NCBI GenBank assembly: GCA_030533445.1
Contig: CM060082.1
Span: forward strand, 37,211,817 to 37,275,816
Reading direction: 5' to 3'
Length of the DNA stretch: 64,000 nt
Origin: Cyprinodon diabolis
Lineage: Eukaryota > Chordata > Actinopteri > Cyprinodontiformes > Cyprinodontidae
Shown: piece after piece, positions 22,347 through 34,445 of the stretch
Layout: each line of letters opens with the position of its first letter
Numbering within the stretch: position 1 is the first letter of the stretch
The notes under the pieces: model-generated
Told to the model about the DNA's origin: nothing
Databases searched by the model: none
The model's input: the letters and a program-made list of their open reading frames with translations, nothing else
Program-made: the position numbers and the translations under genes

Positions 22347-25300
22347 TCAAAGCTGATTCAGGAGTTCCACTGCTTCTTTATGGACCTGCAGGGGTTAAAA
22401 AAATATTACATTAATCAAAAGGAATCAAATGTCTTACAAAAATGCCTCCAACTTCAAAGTAACTTAGAGGGATTTCATATGAAAGCCCAACCTAGCAGTG
22501 GAGTCAAAAGTAAACATTTGTTAATTAAGTAAAAGTTTAGATACTGCAGTTTAAAAACACTCTGGTAAACGTTGAAGTATCAACTTGACCTCTTTACTCA
22601 AGTAAAAGTGAAAAAGTATGTGCTCCAAAAACTACTTAAAGTATAAAAGTATAAAGTAACCTTAAAAACAAAACAGCCAGATGCTTCTATATGAATTGAA
22701 ACCTCAATTTCTCGGCTATTTCGAAAAATTCTTTGACATAGGGCCAAGTTGGTTTCTTGTTGGTCTCCATCTCCCGATACGCTCTTGCCTGTGTCCGACC
22801 TTTCAGACATTTCAACATGAATCCGACATCGTAGCATGGCATAGACAATTCACGTTTGCAGTTTGAAGAACACCTGCTTGCTTCTGATGATTTCCTTTAG
22901 CTAACCAACGATTGTTTGTGTTATATGACCCATCCAATTACACTAGTTTTCACTAGATATGGATGGCGCCAATGATCTGCATTTGATGGCGCACATGACG
23001 TGAAATAAATATTTATAAACATTAAACCAAAGCCAAGAGTAACGAGTAACGTTTGTTTTAAAAATGTAAGAGATAGAAAGTACAGATTCTTGTGTGAAAA
23101 TGTAAAAAGTAGAAGAAAAATAAGTAATGGAGTAAAGTATAGATACCTAAAAAGTGTACTTAAGTACAGTAACAAAGTATTTGTACTTCGTTACTCTACA
23201 CCTCTGCAACCAAGTGATGCAGCGTACCACAGTGTCCATGGCGGAGGTGGAGGATCCACCTTCAACATTTAGTTTTAATCTATACTTTGTGTTCCTGTAT
23301 AAGCACCTTGGAAGAAAAAAAAAAACAGAACAGGATGGAGAGGATCAGAGCACTACCCCTCCCTTTGATGGGGATGAAGTCTGGAGGAGAACGGACTGTT
23401 TCCTCCTTTGAACCACCATTTATAACAAAATGCTTCCAATACGCCAGGGGTAACCAATCAAAAATCAGTGGGGTCTGAATAAAGAATATCAACCAGTAAA
23501 AGTCCAGAGACATTTTTAATTATGATCTGTTACTTTAAACAGTATTTAACAGTGAAATATGAGTTGTTTATGCATCAATGTTATACATTGACTTTTTAAA
23601 TCAAAAAAATATGAACAAATATAATGTTTTTCCATTTAAAACTTTTTTTTTAAGCAGAGAGCAACAATCTTTAAGTTTGGTATATGGACAATTTCCTGGC
23701 TCACTTTTTTTAATAAAACACCTTAACTTACTTTTGTTTTTCTTTCTTTTTATGACTTAATGAGAGAATTAGGCTTTAGGCTTCTCTGCAAGGCTTTAAA
23801 CCTGGGTTTGAATGGAGACAAAGATATTCTCAAGCTCAAAGATAGATTAAACCTCTAATGCACAAAATTCCACCGGTAAAATATTTACCAGCACGTGGAG
23901 CCGTTGCGCGCAGCTCCAAGCTGACACCAAAAGTTCATACCGCACAGCTCTGGAAATGTTATAGCTAGAGGCCTGAAATTTTCTGCATTGCGGGTTGACA
24001 TGATGTAGAACAAATATAATACGATAAAACCTGCTTTTTCTCAAGAATATATTTATTACTGCTGTTCAAAAAATAACAATCATTTACGAGAATAAAAAAA
24101 AAACAACTTTGAGTCATGTTTGAACTGATGCAGGTTGGTTTGTGTTCTAGTCACCCATTTTTTCAAATAATGTATTGCACATGTAATTTAGGCTTACAGT
24201 TCCTTATTTGCTTTTCCATTTGGGTATGCAAAATAGGTGAGAATTACCCAAAATGAGGTGGATGTTAAGAAGATAAGGAGTGGATTGCATCTCCAAACTC
24301 CTCTACTGCTGCTAGTTTTGTTGCAAGGATAGAAAACTGTCCACAGATCAAACAGAACTTTCTACCATTTTTTTCCCAAATCTTAAAAATATAATTCACA
24401 CCAAGTAGTGCTGGTGACGGAGGATGAGGGATTTTAAGGTTAGAGGACCGCTCTGATGGATGTTGGTTCCTGCTTGTTTCCAATCAACTCCTCCCAACAG
24501 TAACACCTCTATCATAGAAAGATTCCTTTATCCTGTTTCTATAATTTCATCCATGCAACAAAACCTACATACAAACCGTATGATGGGGGCGTTCACCGCT
24601 CTTCCCTCACCTCATGCTACGATGTAACATTTGCTCCAGGATAAACATTTTATCACGAATGTTATATATTTAAGCCCACATAGTCCTTTTACGGTGGTCG
24701 GGAGGTGCAAACCAACATCACAAAATCTAAAAAAAACTTTTAGTTTTTTAGTGTTTCAAATGTTTTTTTTATTTGTTTTCTTAAAATGCTATTTGAATTT
24801 TAAAAGTGTTTTATTTATTTTCTAATGTAATGTAAGTAATATTTGTTTCCTGAAATTACAATTTGTTTTGGAACTTGTAAAAGTTTTTTTTAAACGTAAA
24901 TTTGTTTTGTGAAATGATAATTTGTTTTGGAACTTGTAAAAAAAATTTTTTAAATGTAAATATGTTTTCTGAAATTATAATTTGCTTTGGAACTTGTAAA
25001 AGTTTTTTTTAAATGTAAATTTGTTTTCTGAAATAATTTGCTTTGGAACTTGTAAAAGATTTAAAAACGCAAATTTGTTTTCTGAAATGATAATTTGTTT
25101 TGGAACTTGTAAAAGTTTTTTTTAAATGTAAATTTGTTTTCTGAAATAATTTGCTTTGGAACTTGTAAAAGATTTAAAAACGTAAATTTGTTTTCTGAAA
25201 TGATAATTTGCTTTGGAACTTGTAAAAGTTTTTTTTTTTTATATAAATTTGTTTTCTGAAATAATTTACTTTGGAACTTGTAAAAGTTTAAAAAATGTAA

Positions 25301-28300
25301 ATTTGTTTTCTGAAATTATCATTTGTTTTGGAATTTGTAAAAGTTGTTTAGATTTTGTAATGTTGGTTTGAGCCTCCAGGCCACCGTACCCTTTTCTATA
25401 GTGGTCTAATACACTTAGAACCTGTGTTTAGAAGACGTTTAGATTTTTCCATATTTCTTTTTTTTTTTCTTTTTTAGGTCCAATATGGCTCTTTGAGCAG
25501 TTTGGGTTGCCGATCCCTGACCTAAATCATCAAGGTGTGACAGGGGCTTTAGTCGATAACAGGATCCCTGCTACAGTGCTGGTATGTTTGTACCTCTTTG
25601 TCCTCCAGTGTGCGAGCCGGGTACTGCTTAGCTTTAGTCAGCCAGAGCAGCGCCTTCTCCTTGTCCCTCATGGCCATGTACGTCTTCCCCAGCATCAGCA
25701 GATTTTTACTGTAGAAGTCTGGGTCAACTGTAGGAACCAGTGATTACAGGAGAAGGTTTTAGCTTAAAGTGCTTATAAAATTTTTAACTATTCATTTAAA
25801 TATAATATCTTCAACCTTCCTCTGCCTTTAGGAAGAACTCCAATGCCTATAAGAGAGAGAAACCAGAATTTATAAGCATTCAATGATTCTAGACGGCCCA
25901 AATAGTGAGGATGAGGACCGCAGAGAAGTTTCCACCTCCTCGAACGTAGATGTAGGCGGTGATGAGAAAATGACAGCTGCCACTTTGCGCTGGTACCATG
26001 GCAACTCGGCAAAGGCATAACACCTAAAGCAGAGGAAAATGTCTTTGACTAAAGTACTTCAGCAGCTATCAAACACACATTTTGTTTTGCATGTTGACAT
26101 GTTAAAACGTAACTTAAGCTCAGCTGTCATACGGAAGAGGATTAGGGCCACTGGAAAAAAAAAAAAAAACGTTTACTGATTTTAAAATTTTATTTCAATT
26201 TAGTATTGGAAAAAAAGTCTGAATTCTGACTTTTTTCTCAGAATTCTGACTTTTTTCTCAGAATACCGACTTTTTCTCAGAATTCTGACTTTTTGTATTC
26301 TGACTTTAACCTCAGAATTCTGACTTTAATCTCAGAGTTCTGGATCTTAATGTAGATGGGCACCATGAAGGAAGAGATGTGGGAGCACTCAGCTTCACTG
26401 ACATAGATGTGAGTTGCTTGAGGTGGCCAGTGACACATTGGTGGAAAATGACCGAGGGGTCCCCCCCTTAATGGAGGAGCAGAAGGTCATTAAAACAAGA
26501 GAGCTAGTCTGTAAAACAGACATGGCTACGGCTTGATGCTAACATGTTTGTTAGCTGTCAGAATTCTGAGATTAAAGTCAGAATTCTGACTTTTTTCCCC
26601 ATACTAAACTGAAACAAAGTTTAAAAATCAGTTAACTTTTTTTTTCAGTGGCCCTAATCTTCTTCCGTAGTCATAGATGACAGAAGACATGCAAAAAAAA
26701 GAAAAAGCTGGAACCTAAGCGTAGACTGGGGTAAAACAAAAACAGCTTCTCAGAATAGCCGAAAGGTCGACAACCTTGGCTTGTTTTGCATTCATGATCT
26801 GAGCACCTTTTATAAACTTAGACAATCATTATTCTAACGTTTTCCAAAATAATGAGCTAAACTGTTGAAGTTTGACAACAGAAGAGCTAAAAAGAGAACA
26901 AATAAACAAAACAAAGTCCAGAGCTGAGCTAGAGAGGGCTGCCAACGTCAAATAGATGTTAAAAAGAAGAATGAGGCAAAGGTTCAATGATGCAAGAGAA
27001 GAACAGCGCCACTCACCAGTAACCTAGAATGTGTAAGGATGTGGCGTCTTTGGTGTTGAGCTGAATGGCCCTCTGGGGGGAGGAGAGGGAAATGATTCAA
27101 TACATCCAGTTTGTTACAAGATCCTGAGTCAGATGTTTCTCTCACCTCCAGATGTTCCCTGATGATGTATGAATTTCCTATTTTAACCTTCACTCCCTCA
27201 TACTCCCCGATGTCGCTGAGGCAAACAGCATACCACTTGGTTAGAAGAAAGGGAGGAAAAGAATAAGTTCTGTTTAATAACTGACTAAAATGCGCACTTA
27301 TATCAGGGTTCATTGTGACATCGGTGCCTGTAGGGTGAAAAACCCAGCTTACTTTGTGTGCAGCAAAACATTTTTCATCTCTCTCCAACGCCCGCTTTGC
27401 ATATTCAAAGGCTTCAAACGTCAGTTGCTTTTTCCTCCCGGCGTCCGTGTCGGGCAGCAGGGAGAGATCCCGAGACGCCCGGGCTAACCTCCACAGGAAC
27501 TCAGCATCCTCACTGGGTGGAAGCACACAACCTATATTAGCACACATCGACACAAAAAACACAACAACTTTGGTTTCACCCATGAGGCATTCCCATCGTG
27601 CCCCTGGTAACAATATTTTAATCCAATCTAACTGTATTTGTGGAGAAATTTGTTAAAGGTATAGCGGACAACCTTTTATTTCTGGGTGGATCATCTCAAT
27701 AAGTGGTCCTCTTGATTGTCAATCATTCTGGTGATATATTTACGTAAGGCCATTCTACATACTCAACCCTAGGTACTAGGGATGGAACGGTTTTTGAACA
27801 CCGTCCGAACCGTTCGGTTCAACTGTCTCGGTTCAACTGTCTCGGTTCGATTCGCGTGTGTTGTGTTCGGTTCATGCGCTGCTCCTTTTTCTCATAGGCG
27901 AAGCGTGTACACTCTAGAGCAGAAGGTGGCGGTACTGCGACCAAAGCCAACCACCAGTAGTAAACAAGAAGAAGCGAAGCAGCGTAGCCGGGTGTAGCAG
28001 AAAAAAATCAGTTGTTGTGGAGAATTGTGTGGGTATAGCGAGTGGGAAAGAACAGAGAGTTGGAAGACGCACCAGCAGCTCTTTATAGGTCTGCTGTATG
28101 GGACAACTTTGCATTTAGGGTGACCTACGATAACGGCGGAAAGAAAGTTGTGGATAAAAGTGCAACAGTGTGCAAGCATTGTGCAACACGTTTTGTTTAT
28201 GCTAACAGCAACACGACCAACATGTCAGGCTAACAATCAACATATACCGAACCAAACCGAAACACGTGACCACGAAACCGTGAACCGAACCGAACTGAGG

Positions 28301-31300
28301 ATTTTGTGAACCTTTCTCACCGCGGTTCTTTGAAAATGGCCGAGGGTTGCAAGAGAAAAAGTGTCTACGAAGTGTATGAAAAGAAAGGCCTCAGAAGAGG
28401 CAGATGTTTCACAGAATGCTTTGCACGGAGAGCTCTCCTCGCAAAGCATTATGGGATTTGCTACCCGACAGTTGCGACTAATAACAAATATTATGGAAAG
28501 CCATTTAGAAATCATGAGTAATTGGACCAAATGGCTTTCCATTAAAGGAGGAGTTACGCGACTACAGAGCAAAAAGTAATGATCATCTCTCCATACGGTC
28601 AGTTAACCGAGTTCACTATAAACTCCACCATATAGTCCCCGCTCTATACAGTGATTGAGGGATTTAGGGGTTAGGATGGACTTTCGGACACAGTAAACAT
28701 GTATAAGCTATGAGAACAGCAACTTTTAAACAGAGCGTGCACCAGGAGAAACGGGCTCCTCCACGCATTTAATAGACGTTCCCTCTTGGGAGCGGATACA
28801 GGGTTGTGCTTTCCTTTTAACATGTAGAGGGCGGGTCTTTTAAAAAATCCGTAAAAATCCTCCACAATAACTTTAAACTTTGTGTGCTTTACGGGATTAA
28901 AAACAGATTAGTTCTGATGTGTTTGCTGCAGATGTTACCCGTCTCGTCGATTCAACGGTTTTGCTTCCCGATCCTTTCAAAGGTTGATTTTATTTTTTCT
29001 ATTACATGCACGTGAAGGTTCTCAGTCATCCAGGTCATAGTTGTTCCAAAAAAAGTTAAAAAACAATCCACTGGACTTAGTTTGAAGACGTTTTGCTTCC
29101 CATCCAGGAAGCTTTTTCAACTCAAAATGTCAGAATTAACACTTTTTTCTTCCACTAAACTTCAGTTTAATATTTAGTACAGGCCTCTTGGTTCTTAAGC
29201 AAAAGCTTTTTGTGGTTTAGCTTCTTCTTTTTTGGCTTGGGTTTTGGTGACTATCAAATATGCAGCCTTCCTCATAGTTGTGTAGCAATAGATATCTTTA
29301 TTCTTTATAAGCCTTTCTTGTGCAACATAAACATTTGCTAAAAACCAAGTTTGCAACTATTGAGGTTTATTTCTTTGTGTATTGCTTTTCTGGGGGAGAG
29401 TTGGCCTATTGCAGAGGTCACAGATTAGAGGACCCAACCTGAAATGAGCACCTTGATATGTGCTTTAGAATGGCTTTGTCTCCATTCAAACCCAGGTTAA
29501 AAACATTGCAGGGCAGCATAAAGTCCACTGCTCTCATAGAGCAAGAAAAAAGAGAGAAATAAAACAAACGCTTTATAAAATATGTGAATCAGGAAACTGA
29601 ACGATTGTTCTCTACTTAAAAAAAAACACTTTTAAATGGAAAAATTTTCAATCTTTTTTCTCTATAAAAATTAATGTATAACATCGAAGCATAAACACCT
29701 CATTTTATGTCAGTGTTAAATTCTGTTTAAAGTAAGAGATTATAATTAAAAATGTCCCCAGACCTTTACTGGTTGATGATTTTCTTTATTCGGTACCCGC
29801 TGATTTTTCATTGGTGACCCCTGGCCTACTGTTTTAGCAGTGCAATTGTGCTCTGACAAGGTTGCAAGATTTGATCTGCACAGCCTGCACTTTGGGTCCC
29901 TGAGCAAGACCCTTAACGCTTTATAGAGCACTCCTATAGTGAAATCCTTTGAAAATCAACATGTCAAGCCAATAGTCATTGGAATCCAGGACAAGACCTT
30001 ATTGGAACATTTTGATGGCAAAAATGAATGTCAATGTAATAACAACAAACGCCAACTTACCCAAATATATTAAGAAAAATAAAAATAAAGTGCTTATATA
30101 GAGTAAAAGAAACACTTTTTTTTTGGTACAACATAACCTTAGAGGCATCAAAGCTGATACTGGTACTTACATTTTTTAGTTTATAAATTTAAATATAACT
30201 GTTAGCTAGGCTTATTCACTTTTTAACTTTTCAGTTACCTTTTTACCTTTTAATTTACTTCTTTATTAAAGTGTCACCTTTTTTTCTTGACTTTATAACT
30301 TTTCAATTAGCTTTTTACCTTTTTTCTTGACTTTTTAAGTTTTCATCTTTTTTCTTGACTTTTGAATTAACTTTTTACCTTTTTTCTTGACTAACTTTTC
30401 AATTAGCTTTTTACTCTTTTCCCTTGACTTTTTAACATTTCAATTAACTTTTTACCTTTTTTCTTCACTTTTTAAATTTTCACTTTTTTTCTTGACTTTT
30501 CAAACTTTTCACCTTTTTTCTTCACTTTTTAAATTTTCACTTTTTTTCTTGACTTTTCAAACTTTTCACCTTTTTTCTTGACTTTTCAAACTTTTCTCCT
30601 TTTTTCTTGACTTTTCAAACTTTTCACCTTTTTTCTTCACTTTTTAAATTTTCACTTTTTTTCTTGACTTTTCAAACTTTTCACCTTTTTTCTTGACTTT
30701 TCAAACTTTTCTCCTTTTTTCTTGACTTTTCAAACTTTTCTCCTTTTTTCTTGACTTTTTACATTTTCACTTTTTTCTTGGCTTTTTAACTTTTCAATTA
30801 GCCTTTTACCCTTTTCCTTGACTTTTTAATTAACATTTTACTTTTTTCCTTGACTTTTTAACTTTTTAATTACCTTTTTACATTTTTTCCTTGACTCTAT
30901 AACTTTTTATTAACTTTTTACCTTTTTTTCTTGACTTTTTAACTTTTCAATTAGCCTTTTACCCTTTTCCTTGACTTTTTTATTAACATTTTACCTTTTT
31001 TTTCTTGACGTTTTAACTTTTTACATTTTTTCTTGACTTTTTAACTTAATTCGACTTAATTTCCAGTAGGTAATATATCATTCAAGGGCTCATCTAATTG
31101 ATCAAATACCAAAATAAGATGTACAGCTATGTAGCAGTATCTGTGCTAAATGGCTGGATATAGAACTTATACTTCTAGACCTCACTGAGGGATGTAAGGG
31201 GTATGCAAGTGATCAGAAATGGTCACTTGTCCTAGAGGGTTAACCCCACACTGCTCCCCAATGGGATGGGCTAAATGCAGAGCTAAATTTCTTCATTGTG

Positions 31301-32110
31301 AGATCAATAAAGTTAAATTATTATATTATTTAATAAGTAGAGATTAAGGTTTTTGGAAACACAGAAAAAAAAAACTCAATTAATTGAATCCCTGCATTTT
31401 ATTGTGTATTGTGAGGTGTTTTAGAGTATCATGATGTCTGGCAGCAGCTTACCTGTCCTTATGCTGCAGCAGCAGCTGATAAAGCTTCTCTGTCTCAGCG
31501 CAGCTGTACAGGTAGTCCGCCTGCCCCAGCACCTCAGCTGTCAAAAACATCCACACATGATGTCAGCTTAGAAACACTTCCATTGGTTTTTATGTGTGTC
31601 CCTTTACCTTTATCTAAAGCACACACCACGGCTGAACTTCGCACTGCGAGGAAAGCCTGATAACTCAAACCAGACAGCAGAGGGAGACCCAGCAGGAATG
31701 CTGCTTTACCACTCTGTGCAGGAAAACAGGTCCGAAAAAAGGAACGGATTAAATACTGTATTTATTTTATTTTTTTAAATACAATATACATCGTTAAACT
31801 GTTTACATTTTAACACGTTCCCTGAAAAAAATACAGATTTTCTTTCATGCATTCTGAACATTTTTAACCTTTAAACTAGATGTTACAGGTGCAGTGAACC
31901 AATATAGCCCTGCTGCCCTTTGATCTACTTTTAACACTTTACATTTTGATCGGATAGAAAACAAAGCGTCGGTATATTTACACTCTGAGCTCCTGCTGCC
32001 TTAATCCACAAGAGGCGGATATTTCCCCTGCTTCTTTTCCCTTTAGCGCTGGCTGTAAGATCCAGCAGAGTCTTGCTTACAGTCCGTGTTAAAACCCTCC
32101 CAGCCATCAT
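22347..32110 (-). CDS. rmdn1: RMDN1 (regulator of microtubule dynamics 1, FAM82B), complete, 305 aa
   Basis: Ten minus-strand exons, 5' to 3': 32110-31982, 31713-31608, 31537-31453, 27512-27353, 27235-27146, 27072-27017, 26023-25936, 25846-25816, 25727-25594, 22385-22347 (stop TGA). Summed length is 918 bases and every junction keeps frame. The start ATG has an in-frame TGA two codons upstream; a second ATG follows at once. The N-terminus is basic and hydroxyl-rich (MMAGRVLTRTVSKTLLDL), like a mitochondrial presequence. A hydrophobic stretch follows (AAFLLGLPLLSGLSYQAF), then TPR-like helices: QADYLYS, DAEFLWRLARASRD, EYAKRAL, WYAVCLSDIGEYEG, YAFAELPWYQRKVAA, DPDFYSKNLLMLGKTYMAM. Length matches the family (human about 314). 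Known family role: binds microtubules; the human protein is found in mitochondria and at spindle poles. Exon 8 is a 31-base microexon. Confidence 0.95.
22496..23206. mobile_element. hAT-type MITE in the last rmdn1 intron
   Basis: CAGTGGAG starts the left end and CACCTCTG closes the right end. Flanking 8-mers are CAACCTAG and CAACCAAG (one mismatch). The interior is full of AAGTA-type words (ACTTAAAGTATAAAAGTATA, AGTGTACTTAAGTACAGTA) typical of a common teleost hAT MITE. There is no transposase. Confidence 0.75.
23444..23822. repeat. Interspersed repeat, arm 1 of a distant inverted pair
   Basis: This stretch is matched in inverse orientation by 29471-29826. Shared words include GACATTTTTAATTAT, ACTTTAAACAG and the end CTGGGTTTGAATGGAGACAA. 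It is non-coding and lies in the last rmdn1 intron. Confidence 0.75.
24691..25387. mobile_element. MITE whose interior is a minisatellite
   Basis: The left end ACGGTGGTCGGGAGGTGCAA, followed by ACCAACATCACAAAATCT, is matched at the right by AGATTTTGTAATGTTGGTTT and GAGCCTCCAGGCCACCGT. Between the ends (about 24755-25350) a unit of ~50-60 bases repeats around ten times: AAATTTGTTTTCTGAAAT(GAT)AATTTG(C/T)TTTGGAACTTGTAAAAG plus a variable T run. There is no coding sequence. Confidence 0.75.
24755..25350. repeat. Minisatellite, ~50-60 bp unit
   Basis: Units contain TTGTTTTCTGAAAT and TTTGGAACTTGTAAAAG and alternate between a longer form (with GATAATTTG) and a shorter form (AATTTG). T-run lengths vary from copy to copy. 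Confidence 0.85.
26131..26668. mobile_element. MITE with internal GAATTCTGAC tandem words
   Basis: ACGGAAGAGGATTAGGGCCA plus CTGGAAAAA at the left is matched by TTTTTCAGTGGCCCTAATCT plus TCTTCCGT at the right. Both sides are flanked by GTCAT. Inside are direct and inverted repeats of CTCAGAATTCTGACTTTTT. It lies between rmdn1 exons 6 and 7. Confidence 0.8.
27653..28876. mobile_element. TTAA-ended element (copy B, inverse of copy A), carrying a hAT fragment
   Basis: TTAA at 27653-27656 and 28873-28876 flank the same ends as copy A at 1332-2341, in reverse. TTTCTGGGTGGATCATCTC here gives the empty target site for the hAT inserted in copy A. A different hAT fragment occupies about 27776-28300. 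It lies in rmdn1 intron 3. Confidence 0.65.
28042..28233 (+). pseudogene. ZBED/hAT transposase N-terminal fragment (BED finger)
   Basis: The frame reads MGKNRELEDAPAALYRSAVW, then ...FAFRVTYDNGGKKVVDKSAT and VCKHCATRF. The W...F spacing and CxxC pair are those of a BED zinc finger from a ZBED1-like hAT transposase. A stop follows shortly after the second cysteine, before the zinc-binding histidines. A sister copy on the minus strand at about 50320-50560 breaks at nearly the same point. Flanking GGTTCGGTTC-type words belong to the hAT ends. Confidence 0.75.
28990..29135. repeat. Single-arm fragment of the foldback family
   Basis: It contains CTCAGTCATCCAGGTCATAG and GAAGACGTTTTGCTTCCCAT, the same words as the palindrome at 1-298. 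Confidence 0.6.
29471..29826. repeat. Interspersed repeat, arm 2 (inverse of 23444-23822)
   Basis: Reads as the reverse complement of 23444-23822 with scattered differences and one longer interior block. It lies in rmdn1 intron 3. With arm 1 it encloses rmdn1 exons 4-9. A short SINE-tail-like fragment follows to about 29930. Confidence 0.75.
30190..31050. repeat. T-rich minisatellite, ~29-bp unit
   Basis: Degenerate tandem copies of CTTGACTTTTCAAACTTTTC followed by ACCTTTTTT, most regular between 30480 and 30760. In rmdn1 sense orientation it is A-rich. It sits in rmdn1 intron 3. The small open frame through it is repeat-derived. Confidence 0.85.
31223..31325. mobile_element. SINE 3' tail fragment
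   Basis: TTAACCCCACACTGCTCC, then ATGGGCTAAATGCAGAG, then TTGTGAGATCAATAAAGTT, match the tail of the fuller copy at 39490-39716. Confidence 0.6.
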
Positions 32111-32740
32111 CTGTCAGGTCCAACAGCTCAATAAGGAGGAACTTAAAAGCTAGCCAACGTAGGGGGCAGCGAAGCGGCGGCAAATGGTTAACATTCAAGA
32201 GCGCAAATCAATCCAAACGTTAATCTTTCAAATCCTCTATTTGCCTCCAACTCTGAAAAAAAAGTATTAAAAACACGTAGATTTAATTACTGATTTATAC
32301 GTATCAATTATTGTCCTTCTATTAAACTTCGACTGAAGGTAATTTAAATCGTTGGCTAACAACCCCACGGAGCGATGTTGCTCTTGAATGCACCCCCATT
32401 AACTACTGACTAGCTTTTATCCATTACCGACGAGAAACGAGCGCAATTTTTAAGAGTTCCGGCCTGTTACTAATACGAATAATAAACTAATTGTAATTAT
32501 ATTGTACTTTTAAGACACTGCTGTAGCAGTCACTCTTCCGATATTAAACTGTCATTGGGATCGTCTAGTTCTAGATTGACCAATCAGTGCGCGCGGAAGC
32601 TCTTGGCTCCACCCACACCGCCTCACCCAGCTGTTGTTGTCAGATAAACGTTATTTTTTTTTCTTCACTCGGCCAAAAATAAACTAATGGAGCCAGCGCT
32701 ATTGAATCGGGAGCAAACCGGATAAATTAATGTGAGTAAT
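32111..32740. promoter_or_regulatory. Bidirectional promoter region of rmdn1 and the plus-strand copine
   Basis: The rmdn1 start (32110, minus) and the copine start (34703, plus) diverge. The interval 32130-32650 holds most of the local CpG pairs and no transposon. A GTGAGT donor at 32732 could end a non-coding copine exon, spliced to an acceptor just before 34703. No TATA box stands out. Confidence 0.5.
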
Positions 32741-33984
32741 CCGCTATTAATTAGAAAGTAGATATTGTGAGAGCCTGCAGAGAGCTTTGGATGGTCACCA
32801 CACCCCCTCATGTCACTGCAGTCATTCCATCAGCTGAATGTGGAGTTAGGAAAGTCTGTATGAATAGTGTCATTGTTAAAGGAAAACCGTTAGGATTTGT
32901 TTAGATTACAGTGTAGATATGCTTTTCCCCTCGAAATAACAACTATAGCTTAAAAAATATATAAAACTTGATACCGTTTAGCCTTTTTGTTTTTCTTTTC
33001 TCCCTAGTTAAACCATGGGCGGTTCTAGACAGGGGCCAACGGGGCCAGTGCCCCTGTAGATCATGTCCTAATGATGATATGCGCTGGAACAGACATGGTT
33101 ACTGATAGGTCCTTTGGATCTGTTTCATTTTTTTTTTCTTTACAAATTCTGTTTTACTAATTTTTTTTTTTAATAAGGTGATAGCTTCAGTGGTATTGAA
33201 GCTATCACCCCCTTGATAATTGACCAATCACACAAGGGCGCATGTTTGATTTTAACTTTGGCAGGGACATGATGGTCTGATGGGATTGGTCCTATGCAAA
33301 AATATGCTCTGCATGCTCGTTTCTTTATGCTTGACGTGAAAATCAGGGTGTATTTCATTTAAATTTAAATTTCTTGCTACATTAATACAGGTTGTATAAG
33401 CGCTACACACACTAGATGCTGTTTATCAATGTTTGAAGCATCACTGGCTCTTATGATTGTGGAATTAGGACTATTTTCCACTTTGAATTTGCATTTGAAT
33501 TACCAGCACCAGAATTACCAGCAACTAAGACACTAAGTGAATCTGTGCCTATTTAACCAAATATAGTCTGAATATGTCTGTTTTATGTGGATTTATCCTG
33601 TTGTTTTCTTTTGAAGATATATAATTGTGCATAGGTAAACAGAGGTAAAACCCATTCTTATCTTTTAAATGTTTTCTTTGTATAATTAAACAAAGCGAAA
33701 TAATAGATTCAAGGGAGACCAAATGAATTTATTTTATTTACATGAGAACTGGAACTGACACTGAGCATTTAGAACATTAACTTCACTCTATTGTACATCT
33801 AGGCTGTAGTTACTCTGTTTAACCCATTTCATGTATTTTATCTAGGGCTGAAACAATTCATCGGAATAATCGAGTATTGACAAATTTAGTATTTGATTAA
33901 TCGTTAACTGGAGTATAGAGACTCTAAAACATGTCTTTAGCTCACAGTGCGACCCACTTACAGCAGGAATTACACCAAAACTGC

Positions 33985-33987
33985 AAA

Positions 33988-34047
<60 letters not shown>
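33985..34047. repeat. A-run and (AT)n microsatellite
   Basis: A run of about 20 A is followed by about 21 AT dinucleotides. It is a natural length-polymorphic site in the copine 5' intron. Confidence 0.95.
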
Positions 34048-34050
<3 letters not shown>

Positions 34051-34199
34051 ATTTTGCACTTAAGATAAATATTGTTTTCGTCTGTCAATATTCTCCATCC
34101 AGAACTCCTCTACTGCTGCAACAACACTGTATTGTAAATCATAAACATGATTTTCACATCTAATTGTTGGCAGGGACAAGTAGGTCGGTCCAAAATTTT

Positions 34200-34445
34200 G
34201 GTAGGGACATGTCCCTATGGTCCCTATGCAAACCTACTCCCATGCAATCACATTCACTTTATTCACTCAGGAGAATTTGGAAATGCAACAGTTGGAACAG
34301 CCGCTTCCCTATGACTTTAATGCCAGTGGTTTAGGCATTGATGGCTTTGTCTTTTTCAGCGGACAGCAAATGCTGAATAGTGCCTGCTTTGCATTTTATC
34401 AGAGTGTGATAGCTCAGGGTCGGTCCCTGTCACATAAAATATAAA
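34200..34445. mobile_element. Fragment of an unnamed dispersed element
   Basis: The words (C/A)AACAGTTGGAACAGC and CTTCCCTATGACTTTAA recur in inverse orientation near 55915-55990. The short shared peptide LEQ(P/L)LPYDF suggests former coding sequence of a mobile element. Confidence 0.45.

Noticed and set aside
26984..27613. 209-codon minus-strand frame
   Set aside because: It reads through rmdn1 exons 4, 5 and the intervening intron sequence. The spliced model, which keeps family sequence throughout, replaces it.
28306..28579. Short frames such as MSTKCMKRKASEEADVSQ
   Set aside because: The same sequence occurs in inverse at 1545-1780 within a non-autonomous transposon. It is repeat-derived.
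33177..33209. Short hairpin (GGTGATAGCTTCA / TGAAGCTATCACC)
   Set aside because: Considered as a microRNA precursor. The stem is too short and the flanks look like transposon sequence.
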